Of a stretch of 33,551 nucleotides of DNA, positions 7,726 through 16,192 are shown piece by piece. The number at the start of each line of letters is the position of its first letter. Position 1 is the stretch's first letter. The notes under the pieces are model-generated. The model was not told the origin of the DNA, made no database searches, and saw nothing but the letters and a program-made list of their open reading frames with translations. The DNA lies in contig JAHDIS010000050.1 of assembly GCA_020630695.1 (NCBI GenBank), forward strand, positions 1 through 33,551, given 5' to 3'. The translations under genes were made by a program, and so were the position numbers. Origin of the DNA: Paracoccaceae bacterium (lineage in GTDB: Bacteria; Pseudomonadota; Alphaproteobacteria; Rhodobacterales; Rhodobacteraceae).

Positions 7726-8607
7726 ATGTTCAGCTACTGCACTGATCCTGATTCCCTTGCAAACCTGTCCTGGCTGGCCTGCTACCTGACAACAGGCAAG
7801 CATATGTCGCTCTATTGGTCGGTCGGCACGGTGCTGTTGCTCTTGGCGATTACCGCGCCTTCTGCGCTGGCTTTTGGGTTCGCGGGGGCCTCGGCCGCTC
7901 GGTCGCGGTTTTTGCCGGTGTCCGTGCTGGGCCGGGCCTATATCGCGCTGGTGCGCGGCGTGCCGGACATCGCGTTTTTCCTGTTTTTCGTGATCGCGCT
8001 GGACCAGTTTTTTGAATGGATGCGCCATTCGGTCAAATGCCCCGATTGGCAGGAACCCATCAGACAAGGCAATGATTTCGTCGTCTGCGCCGAGGCCAAA
8101 CTGCCGCTGGGCAATGCTGCGCAATGGGTGCATGAAACCTACGGGTTTTTCCTCGCAGTTCTGACCTTTGCCATCGTCTTTGGTGCCTTTGCGGCCAATG
8201 TCCTTTACGGCGCAATGCGCGCCGTACCACGGGCACAAATGGAAACAGCCGAAGCCTATGGGATGTCACCGCGGCAGTGTTTCTGGCGCATTCTGGTGCC
8301 GCAGATGTGGGTCTTTGCCCTGCCCGGTTTGTCCAACCTCTGGATGGTGCTGATCAAGGCAACGCCGCTGCTGTTCTTGCTCGGTGTCGAAGACATCGTT
8401 TACTGGGCACGCGAATTGGGCGGCGCGAAAACCGCCCGCTTTACAGACTATCCACACGGCGACTGGCGGATGTGGTATTTCCTCGCACTTTTGGTTTTTT
8501 ACCTTTTGTTCACGCGGGTGTCCGAGGTCGTCCTCGACAGGCTGATGAAGCGTCTGACCCACGGGCAGGCCACGATGGGCGGCGAAGCCCAGAGGAAAAC
8601 CGCATGA
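7726..8607 (+). CDS. Amino acid ABC transporter permease, first subunit
   Basis: An inner-membrane permease of the HisM/HisQ family, 293 residues. The start at 7726 gives MFSYCTDPDSLANLSWLACYL and has only a weak GAAAG site. A longer frame reaching 7555 overlaps the promoter region of the divergent oxidoreductase and is basic and non-membrane, so it is rejected. Helices are visible at about 26-50, 60-85, 135-160, 195-215 and 245-270. Between them is a long loop (about 87-130) with two Cys (VKCPDW and FVVCAEAK) that probably faces the periplasm. The ATPase-docking EAA loop is recognisable as METAEAYGMSPRQCFWRILVP written over about 165-185. It shares a four-base ATGA overlap with the next permease, so the two are translationally coupled. 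Confidence 0.9.
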   Translation: MFSYCTDPDSLANLSWLACYLTTGKHMSLYWSVGTVLLLLAITAPSALAFGFAGASAARSRFLPVSVLGRAYIALVRGVPDIAFFLFFVIALDQFFEWMRHSVKCPDWQEPIRQGNDFVVCAEAKLPLGNAAQWVHETYGFFLAVLTFAIVFGAFAANVLYGAMRAVPRAQMETAEAYGMSPRQCFWRILVPQMWVFALPGLSNLWMVLIKATPLLFLLGVEDIVYWARELGGAKTARFTDYPHGDWRMWYFLALLVFYLLFTRVSEVVLDRLMKRLTHGQATMGGEAQRKTA

Positions 8608-9410
8608 GCTGTATCGAGACCATTGCTGACTACGGCCTGCGCAGCCTTGGAATGGGCGAACGGTTGCTGCCGCGTGACGGATTTACCCTGTGCCAGCAAT
8701 TCACCCTTATCGGCTCAGGCATGATCTGGAACATTTATTTCGGCGTGCTTGCTCTGACCTCAGGCTTTTTTCTCGCCACGGCCCTCGCGGTCGGAAAGGC
8801 GTCCAGCTTTGGCCCGGCGCGCAAGGCGGCCGAGTGGTTTATCTTTATTTTTCGAGGCAGCCCCCTCTTTATTCAGTTCTTCTTTGCTTATTTCCTGTTC
8901 CTCAGCCTCAAGGCTGTCTCTCCGGTCTTTGACCCGCTGACCGCAGCTTGGGCCGGTGCATTGATCGTTCTGTTTTTCAACACGGCCGCTTATTCCGGCG
9001 AAATCTTCTATGGTGCGTTGTTGTCGATCCCCAAGGGCGACCTCGAAGCGGCGGACGCCTATGGATTTTCCGGCTGGAAAAAGTTCTCGAAAATCACATG
9101 GCCAACCATGCTGCGACTGGCATGGCCCGCCTACACGAACGAAGCGATTTTCCTCTTTCACGCCACCACGCTGGTCTTTTTCAGCGGCTTTCCGGCGCGC
9201 CAGCAAAAGGGCGACGCGCTTTACTATGCGAACTACTTTGCGGACAAAACCTTCAATCCCTTTGTGCCTTATCCAATTCTGGCGGGCTACTTCATCCTGT
9301 TGACGCTGGTCGTGATCGGCCTGTTCGGCCTGATCAACAAACGGCTCAACCGGCATTTGCCACAAGATGCCCGATCCAAGATGAAGCTGAAGCTGAACAT
9401 CATTCGCTAG
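8604..9410 (+). CDS. Amino acid ABC transporter permease, second subunit
   Basis: Partner permease, 268 residues. The ATG overlaps the stop of the first permease (ATGA), and a longer open frame upstream is out-of-frame shadow of that gene. The N-terminus carries MSCIETIADYGLRSLGMGER, then helices at about 30-60, 75-105, 110-135, 185-205 and 225-255. The binding-protein-dependent permease signature (EAA loop) is visible as DLEAADAYGFSGWKKFSKIT (about 145-164), near the usual distance from the C-terminus. FRGSPLFIQFFFAY is the standard family motif 'RGTPLLVQLFF'. It closes the transporter set. No obvious terminator follows; the tRNA gene begins 87 bases downstream with its own likely promoter. 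Confidence 0.92.
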   Translation: MSCIETIADYGLRSLGMGERLLPRDGFTLCQQFTLIGSGMIWNIYFGVLALTSGFFLATALAVGKASSFGPARKAAEWFIFIFRGSPLFIQFFFAYFLFLSLKAVSPVFDPLTAAWAGALIVLFFNTAAYSGEIFYGALLSIPKGDLEAADAYGFSGWKKFSKITWPTMLRLAWPAYTNEAIFLFHATTLVFFSGFPARQQKGDALYYANYFADKTFNPFVPYPILAGYFILLTLVVIGLFGLINKRLNRHLPQDARSKMKLKLNIIR

Positions 9411-9458
9411 CGCCGCGCCGGTGTGACATTTTCCGGGGGTCTCGGGCTGAATTGGCTC

Positions 9459-9487
9459 TTGCAATCGGGAAGCGGGCTTTGTATCCC
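9459..9487 (+). promoter_or_regulatory. Candidate promoter of tRNA-His
   Basis: TTGCAA (9459-9464) and TATCCC (9482-9487) are separated by exactly 17 bases and end 10 bases before the tRNA. The -35 is good and the -10 weak, as is common in alphaproteobacteria. Confidence 0.35.
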
Positions 9488-9497
9488 GCCTGCCAGT

Positions 9498-9574
9498 GCC
9501 GCCTTAGCTCAGTAGGTTAGAGCGCTTGATTGTGGATCAAGAGGTCCCCCGTTCGAGCCGGGGAGGCGGTACCA
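9498..9574 (+). tRNA. tRNA-His (anticodon GTG)
   Basis: A complete cloverleaf. The acceptor GCCGCCT pairs with AGGCGGT, the D-arm is GCTC/GAGC, and the anticodon stem CTTGA/TCAAG carries loop TTGTGGA with anticodon GTG. The T-arm is CCCCG-TTCGAGC-CGGGG and CCA is encoded (9572-9574). Position 1:72 is a G-U pair, the discriminator is A73 and the preceding genomic base is T, so the G-1 typical of other bacterial tRNA-His is not encoded. The D-loop AGTAGGTTA has an extra U at 20a. These are the derived alphaproteobacterial features. Confidence 0.97.
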
Positions 9575-9599
9575 TCTTTCAGACAGAAAATATCTGTGG

Positions 9600-10982
9600 T
9601 CATGACGCCAGAAGATCGTGATCGCTGTCGCCTTCGATGGGCGCGGCCAGCTGTTCTTCGAGCAATTCGGTTTCGTTTGACAGATCGCTGTCCTCCACGT
9701 CCTGCAAATCTTCGCGGGGGGCCTCGACCTGATCGGCGCGGGCCTGTTCCACAGGACTGGATACAGAAGCAGCGGCGGCCACTTCGACACCGGTCGGCAT
9801 ACCATCCGGGAACACCAGTTCGCGGACCTCGCCCGGCATCGAAATACCCGCATCCGTCAATCCCTGCTTGATGCGCTGGATCAACAAGGATTTCAGCTTG
9901 AGCGGTGAAACCGCCTCCCCGTCGAACCAGTAGTAGACCTTGAGCATCACCGCCGAGGCGCCCAGCGCGTCCGCCAGAACCATCGGTTCTGGCGATGCGA
10001 TGACGCCTTCTTGAGCCTCCAGAATATCGCGGATGATGGCCTGTGCGTCCGACACCGCAGCATCATACCCAATGCCAACATCCAATTCACCGCGCCGGTT
10101 GGGCACAGCCGTAAAGTTCTCGATGATCGATTTGAACACCGAAGCATTGGGGATCTGGATGTGATTGCCCTCGGGGGACACCAAAACCGTGGAACGCGTG
10201 TTCATCGAATGCACCAACCCCTTTTGCCCGGCAACCGAGATGAAATCGCCGCGCCGGAACGGCTGGCGCAGGGACAAGAGCAATGATGCCAGAAAGTTTT
10301 CGCCGATATCGCGAAAGGCAAAGCCGATCACGATCCCCAACACACCCGCACCGCCAACGACGGAAAAGGCAAGCTTGGTCAGCCCGGCGGCCTGCAAGAC
10401 CACGTAAAGACCGATCAGGAAAACCGGCAGGGCAATGATCCGTGCCAATAGATCAGACAAGAAGCCGGATTGCATGCGCCCGCGCAGCATCCAATGGGCA
10501 AAGCGGCGCACGAAACTCGCGGCAAACCATGCCAACGGCAAAACCACGATCGCAAGGATGATGGACGGCAGTGCCAGAAAAATGCGCGTACCCAGATCTT
10601 CGACAGCCGAAATGGCAGGATCGAGGCTAAAGTCCGCTTTGGCATCCACCTCGATCCGGTTCACGACCGCAACGACGCCCGAAGTCTTGGCAGCCAGATC
10701 CCGTGCCCAGATCTGACGCTGTTCGCTGGCCGTGCGTCCATCCAGAAACACGATCCCGTCTTCGACGCGGACTCGGATATTCCGGAACCACCCTGTCGCG
10801 TCCAGAATGTTCGTGATCCGGGTGTCGATCTGATCGTCCCGCGCCACCGGAGTGACGTCGACAGCCTGTTCTGTTGCAGTGACCTCGTCATCCGTTGGGC
10901 CGCTGTCCTGCGCAAATGCGCCCAGAGGCCAAAGCACCAAAAGGCTGCAAAACAAAATCCGGCTCAGGATCTGGCGGGTCAT
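9600..10982 (-). CDS. Mechanosensitive ion channel, MscS family with N-terminal BON domain
   Basis: An osmotic-safety channel of the inner membrane, 460 residues against 286 for E. coli MscS. A signal peptide (about 1-24, ending AFA-QD) is followed by a periplasmic BON domain (about 50-112: ITNILDATGWFRNIRVRVED through VVNRIEVDA). Membrane helices are at about 130-155, 175-200 and 205-225. The pore helix is glycine/alanine-rich (VVGGAGVLGIVIGFAFRD). The MscS beta-domain follows (RRGDFISVAGQKGLV, then SPEGNHIQIPNA), and then the alpha/beta C-terminal domain. The last 60 residues are an acidic, low-complexity tail rich in E, D and A. The gene converges on tRNA-His, with 25 bases between their ends. 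Presence of BON suggests the channel is tethered to, or senses, the envelope. Confidence 0.93.
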   Translation of the reverse strand: MTRQILSRILFCSLLVLWPLGAFAQDSGPTDDEVTATEQAVDVTPVARDDQIDTRITNILDATGWFRNIRVRVEDGIVFLDGRTASEQRQIWARDLAAKTSGVVAVVNRIEVDAKADFSLDPAISAVEDLGTRIFLALPSIILAIVVLPLAWFAASFVRRFAHWMLRGRMQSGFLSDLLARIIALPVFLIGLYVVLQAAGLTKLAFSVVGGAGVLGIVIGFAFRDIGENFLASLLLSLRQPFRRGDFISVAGQKGLVHSMNTRSTVLVSPEGNHIQIPNASVFKSIIENFTAVPNRRGELDVGIGYDAAVSDAQAIIRDILEAQEGVIASPEPMVLADALGASAVMLKVYYWFDGEAVSPLKLKSLLIQRIKQGLTDAGISMPGEVRELVFPDGMPTGVEVAAAASVSSPVEQARADQVEAPREDLQDVEDSDLSNETELLEEQLAAPIEGDSDHDLLAS

Positions 10983-11190
10983 GGCGCACTCCGGTCGCGA
11001 ATGAGAAAAACAATGGGATCAGGGATACGGGATGGCCACACAGCCACGCAAGTATGGAAAAACGCGATAAACCAGGCATGGACAAAAGCCTGTTGGCTTT
11101 GGCTGTTCTGCACAAATAGAGTGCGGAAAACGGGCCCGAATACCGGCGCCAGCATCAGCGCTCTTGCCAGTTGCGCAAAGCCCGCGTAAC

Positions 11191-11204
11191 AATTTGATCA
11201 AATT
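11191..11204. promoter_or_regulatory. Perfect 14-bp palindrome, candidate operator of the amine operon
   Basis: AATTTGATCAAATT is fully self-complementary. It ends 18 bases before the first ligase's ATG, ahead of its AGGAC ribosome site. It stands out in an otherwise GC-rich region. The size and position fit a homodimeric helix-turn-helix repressor site at or just after the transcription start. The cognate regulator is not in the window. Confidence 0.55.
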
Positions 11205-11222
11205 TTTAGATCAGGACAAAGA

Positions 11223-12569
11223 ATGCCCGCCCCCTCGCAAGACTGGCTCCGCCAAAATCCCGCTGTGCGCACGGTGCGCGCGGCTGCCTGTGACCTGAAC
11301 GGCGTAGCGCGTGGCAAACGGATGCCTGCGCGCAGCGCTGAAAAACTGCTGACAGATGGAACCCGGTTTCCAATGTCCGTGCTCAATCTGGATATCTGGG
11401 GTGAAGACATCGAAGACAGCCCGCTGGTCTACGAAACGGGCGACCGCGATGGTGTTTTGCATCCCACCGAACGCGGTTTTGTGCCTATGCCCTGGCTCGA
11501 AGCACCCACGGCGCTGCTCCCGATCTGGATGTACCACGAAGATGGCCGCCCCTACATGTCTGACCCGCGCCACGCCTTGCGCGCCTGCGTCGAACGGTAT
11601 CGCGCCCGCGGGCTGCGCCCTGTTGTGGCGGTCGAGCTCGAGTTCTTCTTGATTGATGACAGCACGCGCAATCTTCAGGTGCCGGTCAGCCCACGGTCCG
11701 GCAAACGGCGCAAGGCGGCGGAAATCCTTTCGATCCGCGCGCTGGATGCTTTTGATGCCTTTTTCACCGACCTCTACGAAGCCTGTGACGCCATGGATAT
11801 CCCGGCAGATGCCGCCATTTCCGAGGCCGGTCTGGGACAATTCGAAATCAATCTGGTGCATACCGACGACGCGCTAAAGGCTGCCGATGACGCGTGGCTT
11901 TTCAAGATGCTGGTCAAAGGTCTGGCCCGGCGCCACGGCTTTGCCGCCAGCTTTATGGCCAAACCATACGAAGACTACGCCGGCTCTGGCATGCACGCGC
12001 ATTTCTCGGTTCTGGATGATGACGGGCGCAACATCTTTGACGATGGCGGCCCCAAGGGAACGAAGGCCCTGTTGCACGCGCTGAACGGCTGTCTGGAGGC
12101 AATGCACGACAGTGCTCTCGTCTTTGCACCACACCTCAATTCCTACGATCGCGTGGTGCCCGGCGCCCATGCACCATCCGGCGTTTGCTGGGCCTATGAA
12201 AACCGCACCGCTGCGATCCGTGTGCCTTCCGGAGATCCGCGCGCGCGCCGGATCGAGCACCGGGTTTCAGGGGGCGACGTGAACCCCTACCTTGCGTTGA
12301 CGGCTGTTCTGGGAGCTGCGCTGAACGGTATCGAAGACGGTAAATCTCCGCCCGACCCGATCACCGGCAATGCATACGATCTGGATCTTCCACGCATTCC
12401 GACCGATTGGTCCGCCGCGATTGACGCCTTTGAGAAAAGCGACGTGGTCAAGCGACTGTTTTCGCAGGAACTGATCGACAACCTTGTCCTTACGAAGCGA
12501 CAGGAAGCCCGCTATATGGCAGAACTCTCGCCAAGCGAGCAGGTGGAAATTTATCTCGACACGGTCTGA
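11223..12569 (+). CDS. Glutamine synthetase family ligase (PuuA-like gamma-glutamylpolyamine synthetase), first copy
   Basis: Joins glutamate to an amine using ATP, most likely the first step of gamma-glutamylated putrescine or related amine breakdown, in the cytosol. It has 448 residues. The ATG has AGGAC 6 bases upstream. The N-terminal beta-grasp domain (about 15-105) opens with VRAAACDLNGVARGKRMP. The catalytic domain has glutamate-type metal ligands in VVAVELEFFL, GLGQFEINL and the ATP/ammonium-site loop in SGMHAHFSVLDDDGRNIF. Then come NRTAAIRVPSG (Arg for substrate) and RRIEHRVSGGDVNPYLAL. The Tyr-adenylylation motif of true GlnA is absent, and the family is shorter than GlnA I. It is followed by an amidotransferase, a second ligase and a PuuB-like oxidase, which together match Puu logic. 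Substrate identity is inferred. Confidence 0.88.
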   Translation: MPAPSQDWLRQNPAVRTVRAAACDLNGVARGKRMPARSAEKLLTDGTRFPMSVLNLDIWGEDIEDSPLVYETGDRDGVLHPTERGFVPMPWLEAPTALLPIWMYHEDGRPYMSDPRHALRACVERYRARGLRPVVAVELEFFLIDDSTRNLQVPVSPRSGKRRKAAEILSIRALDAFDAFFTDLYEACDAMDIPADAAISEAGLGQFEINLVHTDDALKAADDAWLFKMLVKGLARRHGFAASFMAKPYEDYAGSGMHAHFSVLDDDGRNIFDDGGPKGTKALLHALNGCLEAMHDSALVFAPHLNSYDRVVPGAHAPSGVCWAYENRTAAIRVPSGDPRARRIEHRVSGGDVNPYLALTAVLGAALNGIEDGKSPPDPITGNAYDLDLPRIPTDWSAAIDAFEKSDVVKRLFSQELIDNLVLTKRQEARYMAELSPSEQVEIYLDTV

Positions 12570-12640
12570 CGCGATCGGGCGCAGCCTTGCGCAGATGCCG
12601 GGCGGCGCCTAGCTTGGGCCAAGCATACAACAGGTGATGC

Positions 12641-13324
12641 ATGAAAATCGGTATCCTGCAAACCGGACTGGTTCCAACGGAATTGGCCGAAACAACAGGC
12701 GAATACCCCGCAATGTTCGAACAGTTTCTCGAACCGCATGGGTTCGACTTTGAAACCTGGAGCGTTGTCCAGAACGTGTTCCCCGACGGGCCACAGGACG
12801 CAGACGGCTGGCTGGTCACCGGATCGCGGCATGGCGCCTATGAAGATCACGAATGGATTGCCCCGCTCGAAGATTTGATCCGCGCCATCGTTGCGGCAGA
12901 CAAACCGCTGATTGGTGTGTGTTTTGGCCACCAGATCATCGCGCAGGCCCTGGGCGGCAAGGTTGAGAAATTTGGGGGTGGTTGGGCGATAGGTCCGCAA
13001 ACCTATGCGTTCCCGGATGGCGCCAAGACCATACAGGCCTGGCATCAGGATCAGGTGACGGCACTGCCCGAAGGGGCCCAAGTGGTCGCCAGCAATGAGT
13101 TTTGCAAAAACGCCGCCGTTCTTTATCCCGGCAAGGCCTACACGGTTCAGCCGCACCCCGAGTTTGACGACACCTTTATCCATGGTCTGCTTGAAACACG
13201 CGGTCCGGGCGTGGTGCCCGACCCTCTTCTGAAAGAGGCTTCGGCCAAGATGGGCGGCCCGCTTGATCGTGCAGACCTTGGTTTACAATTTGCCCGATTT
13301 TTTCGGGAAAGGAGCATCGCATGA
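12641..13324 (+). CDS. Class I glutamine amidotransferase / gamma-glutamyl hydrolase
   Basis: A 227-residue single-domain amidotransferase (GMP-synthase-like GATase1 fold), cytosolic. The nucleophile is Cys94 in GVCFGHQII, and the His172/Glu174 pair lies in VQPHPEF, so the triad is complete. WHQDQV at about 134-139 is the usual oxyanion-side motif. In this setting the likely job is to hydrolyse the gamma-glutamyl bond of an oxidised intermediate (the role PuuD plays), releasing glutamate. It belongs to the GMP-synthase-like branch rather than the PuuD/C26 branch, so the exact reaction is inferred from neighbours. The stop overlaps the next start (ATGA), giving tight coupling to the second ligase. 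The start follows a loose ACAGGTG ribosome site. Confidence 0.85.
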   Translation: MKIGILQTGLVPTELAETTGEYPAMFEQFLEPHGFDFETWSVVQNVFPDGPQDADGWLVTGSRHGAYEDHEWIAPLEDLIRAIVAADKPLIGVCFGHQIIAQALGGKVEKFGGGWAIGPQTYAFPDGAKTIQAWHQDQVTALPEGAQVVASNEFCKNAAVLYPGKAYTVQPHPEFDDTFIHGLLETRGPGVVPDPLLKEASAKMGGPLDRADLGLQFARFFRERSIA

Positions 13325-14685
13325 AGGACAGCGACTGGACCGAAGCGCTGCCTGAATCGGCACAGGCCTATCTGGAAGGCCGCAGGCTGGACGAAGTTGA
13401 ATGCGTCATCGCCGATTTGCCGGGCATTGCGCGCGGCAAGGCGGTGCCTGCCTCAAAGTTTGCCAGACAGGATTACTTTCACCTGCCGGATTCGATCTTT
13501 TTCCAAACCATCACGGGTGGTTGGGGCGAAGCGGCCGATGAAGATGGCTTTATCGAAAAGGATATGATCCTGAAGCCTGACATGAGCACAGCCACCGCTG
13601 CGCCATGGACCGGGGACTGGACCTTGCAGGTGATCCACGACGCCTATGACCGCAAAGGCGCGCCCATTCCCTATGCGCCGCGCAACATTCTGCGCCGGGT
13701 TTGCCAGCTTTACCGCGACCGCGGTTGGGAGCCGGTCGTCGCGCCCGAGATGGAGTTCTTTCTGACCGCGCGCAATCTCGATCCCGCCAAGGCGATTGAG
13801 CCGATGATGGGCCGTTCAGGGCGGCCCGCCGCAGCACGTCAGGCCTATTCCATGACTGCCGTGGATGAATTTGGCCCGGTGATCGACGACATTTACGACT
13901 TTGCCGAAGCGCAGGGCTTTGAAATCGACGGCATCACGCAGGAAGGCGGCGCTGGCCAGTTAGAGATCAACCTGCGCCACGGCGATCCGGTCAAGCTGGC
14001 CGACGAAGTATTCTATTTCAAACGGTTGATCCGCGAAGCGGCGTTGAGGCACGACTGTTTTGCCACCTTCATGGCCAAACCGATCGAAAACGAGCCCGGC
14101 AGCGCCATGCACATTCACCACTCAATCCTCGATTCAGAAACCGGGCAAAACCTGTTTTCCGGACCGCAGGGCGGTGAAACCGACATGTTCTACCACTTCA
14201 TTGGCGGCCTTCAGTATCACTTGCCATCCGCGATTGCTGTTCTTGCGCCCTATGTGAACAGCTACCGCCGCTACGTGAAAGACCATGCTGCGCCGATCAA
14301 TCTCGAATGGGGTCGGGACAACCGCACAACAGGCATCCGGGTGCCGCTGTCGGGCCCCGAGGCCCGGCGCGTTGAAAACCGGCTCGCTGGGATGGACTGC
14401 AACCCTTACCTCGGTATCGCAGCCTCGCTGGCTTGCGGGTATCTGGGCCTGATCGAAGAGCGCCGCCCCGACCGGCAGTTCCGCGGCGACGCATACGAAG
14501 GCGACGGAGATATTCCACCGGTTCTGGGGCAGGCTCTGGAAATGTTCGATAGCGCAGAAGCGCTCCACGCGGTTCTGGGTGAGGATTTCGCCCGCGTTTA
14601 CTCCATCGTCAAACGCGCCGAATACGAGGAATTTTTGCAAGTCATCAGCCCGTGGGAACGCGAACACCTGCTGTTGAACGTCTGA
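13321..14685 (+). CDS. Glutamine synthetase family ligase (PuuA-like), second copy
   Basis: A 454-residue paralogue of the ligase at 11223, started by ATG overlapping the amidotransferase stop. Conserved points are CVIADLPGIARGKAVP (about 28-43), VVAPEMEFFLTAR, GAGQLEINLRHGDPVKLADE, FATFMAKPIENEPGSAMHIH, RDNRTTGIRVPLSG, and RRVENRLAGMDCNPYLGIA. All the catalytic Glu, His and Arg positions visible in the first copy are kept, so both enzymes look active. Compared with the first copy, the N-terminal region carries a longer insert (about 55-75, with FFQTITGGWGEAADEDGF), a feature shared with PuuA of polyamine catabolism. Having two such ligases suggests two different amine substrates, or a mixed oligomer. 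Substrates are inferred from context. Confidence 0.9.
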   Translation: MKDSDWTEALPESAQAYLEGRRLDEVECVIADLPGIARGKAVPASKFARQDYFHLPDSIFFQTITGGWGEAADEDGFIEKDMILKPDMSTATAAPWTGDWTLQVIHDAYDRKGAPIPYAPRNILRRVCQLYRDRGWEPVVAPEMEFFLTARNLDPAKAIEPMMGRSGRPAAARQAYSMTAVDEFGPVIDDIYDFAEAQGFEIDGITQEGGAGQLEINLRHGDPVKLADEVFYFKRLIREAALRHDCFATFMAKPIENEPGSAMHIHHSILDSETGQNLFSGPQGGETDMFYHFIGGLQYHLPSAIAVLAPYVNSYRRYVKDHAAPINLEWGRDNRTTGIRVPLSGPEARRVENRLAGMDCNPYLGIAASLACGYLGLIEERRPDRQFRGDAYEGDGDIPPVLGQALEMFDSAEALHAVLGEDFARVYSIVKRAEYEEFLQVISPWEREHLLLNV

Positions 14686-14762
14686 CCGGAACCACACCGA
14701 TTTTTTGCGCCATGTTATCCCGCGCGCATTGATGCGCACATGCACTGTAAGGACGCCTTGGT

Positions 14763-16064
14763 TTGAACCTGCTCTTTGCCAATGACACGCGCGGCGCCTA
14801 CCCGCAAAGCTGGTACGCTGCGACCGCTGAGCCCCTTGATCCCTTTGCCCCTCTCAAAGGGCAGATCAAGGCAGATGTCTGCATCGTGGGCGGCGGCTTT
14901 ACCGGTCTTTCGGCTGCATTGCATCTGGCCAAAGCGGGACAGGACGTGGTTCTGATTGATGCGCACCGGGTCGGCTTCGGCGCGTCTGGCCGCAACGGTG
15001 GTCAGCTTGGTTCCGGCCAAAGGCAGGATCAACAGGCGCTCGAAGCCTCGGTCGGAAAGGAAGACGCGCGAAAATTCTGGGAACTGGGCGAAGCAGCCAA
15101 ACAACTGGTTCGCGATCTGGTGCGCGAACATTCGATTGAATGCTACCTGCGCGATGGCATCGCTGACGCAGCGACCAGCCCAGCCGCAGCGAATGAACTG
15201 GTTGAATACGCCGAACACATGGACCGCAACTACGGCTACACCATGGATGTTCTGGACAAAGATGAATTCGCTGCGCTGTGCCCCTCGCCCGATTATCACG
15301 GCGGCATCCTGGATCAGGGGGCTGCCCATCTGCATCCGCTCAGGCTTGCCCTTGGCTTGGCGCAGGCTGCTGCCAAGGCCGGCGTGCGCATCTACGAACG
15401 CACGCTCGTGCACGAAATTCACGAAGGCAATCCAGTCACGGTACAGTGCGAAGCCGGGCGTGTTCAGGCCGATCATCTGATTTTGGCCTGCAATGGCTAT
15501 CTGGGCGGATTGAACCGGCAGGTCGCAGCGCGGGTGATGCCAATCAACAATTTCATCGTCGCAACCGAACCACTGGGCAGTCGGACCGCCGAGGTTCTGG
15601 CACAGGACATCGCCGTGGCCGACGACCGCTTTGTGGTCAATTATTTCCGATTGTCCCATGACGGGCGACTGCTGTTTGGGGGCGGCGAAAGCTATGGATA
15701 CCGGTTCCCCAACGACATTCGGGCGGTGGTTCGCAAACCATTGCTCAAGGTCTTTCCGCACCTGCATGATGTCAAACTGGACTATGCATGGGGCGGCACG
15801 CTGGGGATCACGGTAAAACGTATGCCCTATATGGCGCGGCCCGCCGCGAACATTCTGAACGCTTCGGGCTATTCTGGTCACGGTGTCGGCAATGCCATTC
15901 AGGCGGGAAAAATGATGGCTGATGCGGTAGCAGGGCAATCCAGCGGCTTTGATACCTTTGCCGCCCTGCGCAGTCCGAGGTTCCCAGGGGGCGGCACATT
16001 GCGCAGCCCGATTCTTGCACTGGCCATGACTTGGTACGCCCTGCGGGATCGACTTGGCGTCTGA
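14763..16064 (+). CDS. puuB: FAD-dependent oxidase, PuuB-like (gamma-glutamylputrescine oxidase)
   Basis: Oxidises the amine end of a gamma-glutamylated amine to the aldehyde, giving hydrogen peroxide and ammonia, in the cytosol. It has 433 residues. A TTG start at 14763 is chosen: AAGGA is 9 bases upstream and the protein then opens MNLLFANDTRGAYPQSWYAA, as in homologues, whereas no in-frame ATG occurs before residue ~150. The FAD motif is CIVGGGFTGLSAALHL (about 40-55), with VVLIDAHRVGFGASGRNGGQ (about 62-81) carrying the 'GASGRNGG' flavin contact typical of this group. ILACNGYLGGL and SGYSGHGVGNAIQAGKMMAD complete the flavin pocket. A small hairpin (GCGCAT-TG-ATGCGC at 14724-14737) lies between the second ligase and this gene. 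No puuC aldehyde dehydrogenase is present nearby. Confidence 0.9.
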   Translation: MNLLFANDTRGAYPQSWYAATAEPLDPFAPLKGQIKADVCIVGGGFTGLSAALHLAKAGQDVVLIDAHRVGFGASGRNGGQLGSGQRQDQQALEASVGKEDARKFWELGEAAKQLVRDLVREHSIECYLRDGIADAATSPAAANELVEYAEHMDRNYGYTMDVLDKDEFAALCPSPDYHGGILDQGAAHLHPLRLALGLAQAAAKAGVRIYERTLVHEIHEGNPVTVQCEAGRVQADHLILACNGYLGGLNRQVAARVMPINNFIVATEPLGSRTAEVLAQDIAVADDRFVVNYFRLSHDGRLLFGGGESYGYRFPNDIRAVVRKPLLKVFPHLHDVKLDYAWGGTLGITVKRMPYMARPAANILNASGYSGHGVGNAIQAGKMMADAVAGQSSGFDTFAALRSPRFPGGGTLRSPILALAMTWYALRDRLGV

Positions 16065-16192
16065 AGCGCCGCGAAATTGGGATGCAAGCACTTACATGTG
16101 CTAAACCGGTGCAATGAATGGCTTTGTCACTTGGCTGTCTTTCATTGCTAGGATTAAAACGCCCGGGAAGATCCCAAGCGGAAGACAATCCA

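Noticed and set aside
11191-11204. FNR/FixK-type site
   Set aside because: Half-sites TTGAT and ATCAA overlap with no 4-base spacer, unlike the FNR/FixK box TTGAT-N4-ATCAA.
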